Assembly (NCBI GenBank): GCA_024275555.1
Contig: JAJRYW010000098.1
Span: 1-20,251, forward strand
Length of the DNA stretch: 20,251 nucleotides
Reading direction: 5' to 3'
Source of the DNA: Calditrichota bacterium
GTDB lineage: Bacteria; Calditrichota; Calditrichia; RBG-13-44-9; J075
The notes beneath the pieces were generated by a model. It was given only the letters and a program-made list of their open reading frames with translations, ran no database searches and had not been told where the DNA came from. How positions within the stretch are numbered: the first letter of the stretch is position 1; each line of letters opens with the position of its first letter. Made by a program: the position numbers and the translations under genes. Positions 15,736-20,251 of this stretch are shown piece after piece.

Positions 15736-16123
15736 AAACCTAAGTGTTAAAGTAGAACGAATAACGCGCATAAATTTAAGGAATTGTCTCCCGGAGAAAA
15801 GTGGTTTTTTATACCGATTTGTGATCGCCGAAAGAGGCAATCCATTTACCTGGGGATCAGCTCCTCGCAGAACTCGCAAAATACGTTTGAGACGATAGAA
15901 CGCAATCTCTGATTCGATTGACGACCGGAAAATGAGAGGGGTAAAATGGAGGGAAAATTCGGCTCCGCTCCTGCCATTGAGGAGCGGCGATTCCCGATGT
16001 ACAATTTTCGATGTATGAGACGCGGCAGGGGCCAGCGAATGACTAAAGAATGTCGTGAAAAAGCTAACTGCCGCTCTACTCTGCCGGGGTCAGCAGCGCC
16101 GGGTTAGCCGGGGCGGGGCGGGG
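15736..16123. other. Gap with no recognised feature
   Basis: Mixed composition, with only small inverted repeats around the GCTCC...GGAGC at 15965-15985. No gene, RNA or clear regulatory site is supported between the stem-loop cluster and the transglycosylase stop. Confidence 0.5.
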
Positions 16124-16939
16124 TTACAGGTTGGAATCGCCGTCCTCCAGGGCCAGGGCCTGGATGTCGTACTTATACATCTTTTTCAGCAACTGGTATT
16201 TCCGCATGATATCATCGACATAATCGATGGTCTCCTCATAGCCGTAGAAGTAGCCGAAATTGGGGGCGCCCTGTTCCCAGACTTCCAGGTGCAGTTTCCA
16301 GTGTTCGCTGGTCAGCAGGGGCAAACAGGCTTTAACCGCCTCCCAGGTTTGCGGATCGAGTTGTTTGAAGCGGGCGATATCCTGGGCGTCCAGAACCCGG
16401 GCCGGGCCGCAATTGTAGGCCGCCAGGGCCAGCTTGAGCCGGTTAAGGCGATCCGCCTTGGGAAAATAGCGCAACTGTTTGTAGAGGTGGTAGATGCCCG
16501 CGGTGATGTTCTCACGCGGTTCCTGGGAAATATAGGCGATATCCAACTCCCGGGTAATTTCCCGGGCCGTGTGGGGCGTGATCTGCATTAAGCCCATCGC
16601 GCCGACGTTGCTGCGGGCGTTCTCCTTAAACAGGGATTCTTTTAAGATCATGGCAATAATAAGCCGCCAGTCCAGGCCGTACCACTTGGAGTACTTGCGG
16701 ATCACTCCGAAGTATTTTTTGATCTGCACCGAAAAGTTTCGCGGCAAATGCCGGCGTTGGAACTCTTCGATTTGAGCTTGCTGGCTCTTTTTTTGTGCAA
16801 TCTCATTCTCGATTATAATTTGCAGTGAATCGGCTTGATTCCCGCCATCCTTCACCGCGGCGGGGTACCGTTCACAGCCCATCACAACCAGAAAAATCAG
16901 CAGCCATGCCCAGCTAAAATGTCCTTTAAAGCCACCCAT
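16124..16939 (-). CDS. Lytic transglycosylase lipoprotein (SLT/MltF-like)
   Basis: The 271-residue protein begins with a lipoprotein signal (WLLIFLVVMGC, lipid-modified Cys22), so it is anchored in an envelope membrane. A charged linker (about 35-65) leads to an SLT domain. Catalytic Glu101 lies in IIAMILKESLFKENA, followed by the family motifs NVGAMGLMQITP (111-122) and LALAAYNCGPARV (170-182). It should cleave the MurNAc-GlcNAc bond of peptidoglycan, forming a 1,6-anhydro product. The ATG at 16939 is 6 bases after the upstream DUF350 stop codon; AAGGGA in that stop region serves as ribosome site, so the two genes form one operon. Confidence 0.9.
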   Translation of the reverse strand: MGGFKGHFSWAWLLIFLVVMGCERYPAAVKDGGNQADSLQIIIENEIAQKKSQQAQIEEFQRRHLPRNFSVQIKKYFGVIRKYSKWYGLDWRLIIAMILKESLFKENARSNVGAMGLMQITPHTAREITRELDIAYISQEPRENITAGIYHLYKQLRYFPKADRLNRLKLALAAYNCGPARVLDAQDIARFKQLDPQTWEAVKACLPLLTSEHWKLHLEVWEQGAPNFGYFYGYEETIDYVDDIMRKYQLLKKMYKYDIQALALEDGDSNL

Positions 16940-16945
16940 ATTCCC

Positions 16946-17179
16946 TTAATTGATACTCAAACCAATAATCATTCCCACTATCAGGCCAATCATTATGAAT
17001 ATACCGCAAACCACCACTCCTACCGCCAGGTTCCCTTTTTCCAACTCGTTGGGAATCTGGAAATTGGTGATATGGTTGAATAGTTTATACGTTACAATGG
17101 CGGCAACGATCCCCAGGATGACTCCTCCCACGGCATAGAGAACGCGTAAAATAAACGGATTGTAGAGACTATCAAACAT
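16946..17179 (-). CDS. DUF350-family small membrane protein
   Basis: The 77-residue protein has two hydrophobic helices (about 10-30 and 48-74) joined by a short polar segment. The second half, ELEKGNLAVGVVVCGIFIMI followed by GLIVGMIIG, matches the DUF350 pattern of a charged turn plus N-A-x-G and a glycine-rich membrane segment. The ATG at 17179 is preferred over a TTG two codons upstream because AAAGGGG lies 7 bases before it. Function is unknown. It is the first gene of a two-gene unit with the transglycosylase, which hints at an envelope role. Confidence 0.75.
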   Translation of the reverse strand: MFDSLYNPFILRVLYAVGGVILGIVAAIVTYKLFNHITNFQIPNELEKGNLAVGVVVCGIFIMIGLIVGMIIGLSIN

Positions 17180-17476
17180 AGGCAATCCCCTTTCCCTTTG
17201 CTAACTATCGGATTGGAATGAGTGAAGGTTAACGATCATAATTTACACCCGGTTCCGGAAACGCGCCATCCCGGGAAGCCGGTTCCGTCTCCGGGCCTCC
17301 CCTGCTGCACCGGAAAACTTCCCCCGGCCGATCTCCGGAACGCATCTCGCGCTCATCGGCTCCAACCTGCCGGGAAACGGCCTTCGCGGGAGTAAATCAA
17401 TCCAACCGAGCCGGTGCACCTCCCCGGGCGGCTAAAATAGTTTATCACCGCTACAGTTTAACTCCAAAAATGAATT
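17180..17476. other. GC-rich gap with repeated CCGG-type words
   Basis: The stretch is rich in CCGGTTCCGG, CCCGGGAAGCCGG and similar words but shows no long stem, gene or clear promoter. It would contain the leader of the DUF350-transglycosylase unit and the 3' end region of the DUF2851 transcript. Confidence 0.4.
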
Positions 17477-18835
17477 TCAGGCAATTCTTTTTTCTTTTTG
17501 CTTCACCGGGCCAAAGAGCGGGAGAGCGCCCGGACCAGGACGGTTTTGCCCGGCCAGGTATTCCAGGAGGCCTTGCTGGAGGAAGCCGCTCTTGCGGACG
17601 CCTTCCGCCAGGGCGGCTGGGCGGGCCTGCGCCAGCCAGCGCTGCAGCAGCCCGGCTTCCTCGGCGGAAGGGAATTGTTCGTAGATGGCTTCCAGGTAAA
17701 TCTGAAAGCCCCATTGCCGCCGCCGGGCCGCCCACCCGTGCAGCAGCGGCAAGAGCCCGTTGATCAGGAACTGGCGCAGCCGCACCTGCCCCAGGGTGCG
17801 CCCGGGGACGCGCCGGTAACCATAGATAGCGGCAATGGCCTCCTGCAACCCCGTACTTAAGGGCCGCTGCAGAACCGCCGCCCAGGCTTGCAGCAGAACG
17901 CCGGGCGAGGCCCGCCGGGCGGCGGCTTCCCGAAGCGGGGCAAACAGGCCGCTGCCGGAAAGATCGTAGTAGATTTGGGCCAGCGCCGCCAGCCGCCAGG
18001 GCGGTGCATTGAAGGGCCGCCCGCCGGCAAAACGCCAGGCCGTGGCCGGCAGCAGCGGCTCTCCGGCGGCCTGGCGCACCAGGTGAACTTCTTTTAATAT
18101 CTCCGGCGGCCAGGCAGACAGCCGCCCCCCGCCGCCCGGCAGAGAGACCGGCAGCAGACCGGCCTTCAGCGCCCAGAACAGCCAGTAACGGCGCGGGGAA
18201 CGGTAGCCCGGGGGAAGATTTTTTTGCAGAAGCGCGGCGGGACAGCGCCGCAGCAGCGTAGCCATGGCGGCGCTATTGCGACGATAGCCCAGCGCCTCGG
18301 CCAGCGCGACTCCGCAGGCGCTCTCCCAGTCGGAATCCCGAGCGTATTCAGCGAGAGTCCCGGCGCGGCGCAGAAAGCGCTCTTCGGCCAGCCGGGCTAA
18401 CTCCGCCAGGGAAGGAAGCCTCTCCACCGGCCCGCCCCGGGAAACCGGCCGGGATTCCAGGGAGTGGTAATAAGCTATCCAGCGCTCCAGGGGCAGGGCA
18501 AGCTGCTCCCGCAGATAGACATGCACAAAACGGCCCTGCAATGCTTCCGGAATGGGCTCGTCCTGCCAGACCAGGTGCGCAACCACCTGCCCGTAACGCT
18601 GGTCGTGGTGATGCCCGTGACGGAACCAATCCCGGGGAGAGAGATGAATCTCGACATCGCCGCGATAGCGCAGTCCATCGATCTCCAGGGTTGCCCCCAG
18701 GAAATCCGGCCCGTCCCAGGGATTGGCCCGGCCGGGATCGAGGATGGTGATGCTCTGCCCTCCCACGCCGACCAGGGGATTATTCAGCAGGCCGCAACGG
18801 TAGCTGTGCTGCAGCCAGGATTCCGGAGGAATCAT
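17477..18835 (-). CDS. DUF2851 family protein
   Basis: The 452-residue protein is full length for DUF2851, a family of unknown function seen mainly in Bacteroidota and relatives. The diagnostic N-terminal region is clear: WLQHSYRCGLL, ILDPGRANPWDGPDF (31-45), RGDVEIHLSPRDWFRHGHHH (58-77) and YGQVVAHLVW. The conserved Asp, Glu and His residues there suggest a metal-dependent active site, but none is proven. No signal peptide is seen, so it is probably cytoplasmic. The ATG at 18835 has no convincing Shine-Dalgarno, unlike most genes here; a good promoter lies 40-68 bases upstream, which leaves a leader of about 33 bases. Composition is GC-rich with many Ala/Arg/Leu in the C-terminal half. Confidence 0.85.
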   Translation of the reverse strand: MIPPESWLQHSYRCGLLNNPLVGVGGQSITILDPGRANPWDGPDFLGATLEIDGLRYRGDVEIHLSPRDWFRHGHHHDQRYGQVVAHLVWQDEPIPEALQGRFVHVYLREQLALPLERWIAYYHSLESRPVSRGGPVERLPSLAELARLAEERFLRRAGTLAEYARDSDWESACGVALAEALGYRRNSAAMATLLRRCPAALLQKNLPPGYRSPRRYWLFWALKAGLLPVSLPGGGGRLSAWPPEILKEVHLVRQAAGEPLLPATAWRFAGGRPFNAPPWRLAALAQIYYDLSGSGLFAPLREAAARRASPGVLLQAWAAVLQRPLSTGLQEAIAAIYGYRRVPGRTLGQVRLRQFLINGLLPLLHGWAARRRQWGFQIYLEAIYEQFPSAEEAGLLQRWLAQARPAALAEGVRKSGFLQQGLLEYLAGQNRPGPGALPLFGPVKQKEKRIA

Positions 18836-18858
18836 TGTTGACTCATCGGTTTACGTTT

Positions 18859-18882
18859 GTTATATTCTCTTTGTAATATAAC
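18859..18882. promoter_or_regulatory. Inverted repeat overlapping the DUF2851 -10 box
   Basis: GTTATATT (18859-18866) and AATATAAC (18875-18882) are perfect inverted 8-mers with an 8-base spacer. They cover the -10 box and the start of transcription, a classic repressor position. The XRE regulator encoded divergently 400 bases away is a possible but unproven binder. Confidence 0.35.
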
Positions 18883-18903
18883 CTTTGTGATATTTTTTTT
18901 CAA
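18875..18903 (-). promoter_or_regulatory. Sigma-70-like promoter of the DUF2851 gene
   Basis: On the minus strand TTGAAA (18898-18903), a 17-base spacer and TATATT (18875-18880) match the consensus at 5/6 positions each, with AT-rich surroundings. Confidence 0.55.
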
Positions 18904-19084
18904 GTATTTATTTCCACGGAGAGAAATTGCCGCAGAATTGTGGAGTGTTCCCGAAAAGTAAACAATGAGTGAAGCATGAAACGCGACGCTCGACCTCTCA
19001 TATGCACCGTATCACGCAATATACTTCACACTACACGTTTCACGTTTTAATCTAAAATAGCATCGCTTTGAGCGCCTATACTTT

Positions 19085-19260
19085 TTCCGAAACCTTGATT
19101 TACGATTTATGATTTACGATTTACGATTTACGATTTACGATTTACGATTTACGATTTACGATTTAAAGTTCATTCGTCATTCGGAAATCGTCAACCATTT
19201 TTTAAAAGTCGACAATCCCGGATGGCCGGGAGTCGCTTGAGACCCCGGAAGGGGCTAAAA
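19085..19260 (+). repeat. Dispersed repeat copy B with ten heptamers
   Basis: This is the inverted counterpart of 71-211. It contains an almost pure GATTTAC heptamer array at 19097-19165 (nine full units, one with T at the last position, plus a partial tenth). The conserved tail GTCGACAATCCCGG...GGGGCTAAAAA ends directly on the ribosome site of the XRE gene. Just upstream (19027-19047) is a second, unrelated heptamer run, CACGTTT twice after CACACTA. The 18904-19084 stretch has no supported gene. Confidence 0.85.
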
Positions 19261-19271
19261 AGGAGATTGAT

Positions 19272-19613
19272 ATGGTAAATCGTCATCAGGTCGCAGAACG
19301 AATCCGGCAGGTGATGAGCCGGGCCGGGATGACTCAAAAACAGTTTGCGGAACAGCTTGGGGTCAGCCAGCCGGCGGTTTCGCTGTATTTGCAGGGCCGC
19401 ATTCCCCCGCCGGAGGTGCTGCTGCGGATTGCCCGGGTGGGCAAAAAAAACATGGAATGGTTGCTGACCGGGGAACCGGAAACACGGCCCGGCCGGGTGC
19501 AGGAAGCGACGCCCCCTTACGGGGAAGAAGCCGAACTGTTGGAAATCTGGCGGGAACTGCCCGGGGCGGTGCGCCAAAACATACTGACCCTGCTCCGGCA
19601 TCTTTCCCGGTAA
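19272..19613 (+). CDS. XRE-family helix-turn-helix regulator
   Basis: The 113-residue protein has a Cro/C1-type HTH in its N-terminal half: IRQVMSRAGMTQKQFAEQLG, then VSQPAVSLYLQGRIPPPEVL and LRIARVGKKNMEWLLTGE. The C-terminal part (about 70-113) is a short acidic then helical segment that may mediate dimerisation. AGGAG at 19261-19265 lies 6 bases before the ATG. It is not next to a toxin or phage gene, so its targets are unknown; an inverted repeat near 18859 is one candidate. Its ribosome site directly abuts the dispersed repeat, so the promoter may lie within the repeat. Confidence 0.88.
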   Translation: MVNRHQVAERIRQVMSRAGMTQKQFAEQLGVSQPAVSLYLQGRIPPPEVLLRIARVGKKNMEWLLTGEPETRPGRVQEATPPYGEEAELLEIWRELPGAVRQNILTLLRHLSR

Positions 19614-20251
19614 AAAAACAGGCGCGCCGTTAAAAAATTGTCAACAGCTCTTGTCTGTTTTCATAAAAGCGCTATGTTTTATTCGCCGCAATGGAGGCTT
19701 TTTATCATTTTGTGTGGCCGGATAATTCTCTATTCTTCAAACAAAATCACAGGATCAGCAGGAGTATCGCGCATTGAGAAAACCAACGGTCGCCGGGCAA
19801 AACCCTAATGGCGGCTTGGCTGTATTTTGGCGCTTCCAAATCATTGAAATTGGGAATATCTAAACTTATTTGACTTAACCGTTCAAGTTTTGGGGCCGGC
19901 GGAGAACGACCCTGGCGAACCGGAGAAGAAAGAATTGATCCTGTCATCCTGTCGAAAAGGTATAAGTATTAACGGTTTACCCACAGCAAAAGACAGAACA
20001 CCGGGATTTGTTGCAGCGGAAACGTCTCCCAGCGGGTCCGCGGGGGAGATCGAGTAAAGCAGCCGAACAAGGTCTGTACTGCTGCTATAATAATGCCTCT
20101 GCCCTGAAAACAGCAAATTTGTTTAATAGACCTTATTACCTTTTAAAGAACTGTAATTATTAACTTTAAAAAACCACTGTCATTTCGAACTCCAGGGACG
20201 GAGAGAGAAATCTGTGCGTATTCGACATTAAATTTGCTGAAATAATTGTAA
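19614..20251. other. Gap with repeat remnants, no supported gene
   Basis: Open frames here are short and lack ribosome sites. Two repeat-like pieces stand out: ATCCTGTC twice in tandem at 19938-19953, related to the ATCC arrays elsewhere, and TGTCATTTCGAACTCC...GAGAAATCT at 20179-20213, which resembles a dispersed repeat I know from Bacteroidota-like genomes. No gene of the next locus is reached. Confidence 0.5.

Noticed and set aside
19097..19165. CRISPR array
   Set aside because: The units are 7 bp with no spacers, so this is a short tandem repeat.
71..19260. Composite transposon bounded by the inverted repeat pair
   Set aside because: No transposase lies inside, the interior genes are ordinary housekeeping or envelope genes, and other partial copies exist (251-273).
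19747..20116. Two overlapping minus-strand frames (66 and 77 codons)
   Set aside because: No ribosome sites, low-complexity composition and overlap with ATCC repeats; no domain recognised.

Overview
The window looks like chromosomal DNA of an uncultured bacterium of the FCB assemblage (Bacteroidota, Ignavibacteria, Calditrichota or KSB1-like). The reasons are the mix of gene families (DUF2851, a secreted 'asparagine synthetase B'-type protein, a long-tailed class I glutamine synthetase, many exported proteins whose signal peptides end in A-Q), the moderately GC-rich genes with clear AGGAG ribosome sites, and the many short palindromic and short-period repeats between genes. This placement is inference. 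No rRNA, tRNA, transposase, integrase or CRISPR array was seen.

Layout. 1-77 is the tail of a plus-strand gene, followed by repeat DNA to about 545. 622-3716 is a two-gene exported unit: a TPR protein overlapping, by ATGA, a secreted GATase-like protein. 3717-5850 is an AT-rich island with a TumE-family toxin-antitoxin pair on the minus strand, a terminal-inverted-repeat element and an 18-bp palindrome. 5850-6970 (minus) holds a YCII-family protein and a DUF1579 secreted protein broken by a one-base shift in a C5 tract. 7452-11769 (minus) holds glutamine synthetase, a DUF2252 kinase-like protein and an M19 dipeptidase, possibly one transcript. 12411-14286 (plus) is an exported 5'-nucleotidase-family enzyme followed by a tightly coupled 62-aa basic ORF. 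It faces a secreted protein of unknown function (14345-15190). 16124-17179 (minus) is a DUF350 membrane protein plus a lytic transglycosylase lipoprotein. 17477-18835 (minus) is DUF2851 with a good sigma-70-like promoter. 19272-19613 is an XRE-type regulator. 19614-20251 has no supported gene.

The most distinctive content is the repeat DNA: two inverted pairs of dispersed repeats (71-211 with 19085-19260, and 11902-12050 with 15284-15515), two MITE-like elements with terminal inverted repeats, a cluster of GCCCC-nnn-GGGGC stems, and short-period arrays (7-bp GATTTAC, 8/9/10-bp ATCC units) that vary in copy number between copies. The protein genes suggest envelope and peptide/nucleotide scavenging functions (transglycosylase, dipeptidase, nucleotidase, glutamine synthetase). 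No clearly new enzymatic system is evident. The best candidates for something undescribed are the repeat families, the coupled 62-aa ORF, and the glutamine synthetase-DUF2252-dipeptidase grouping.
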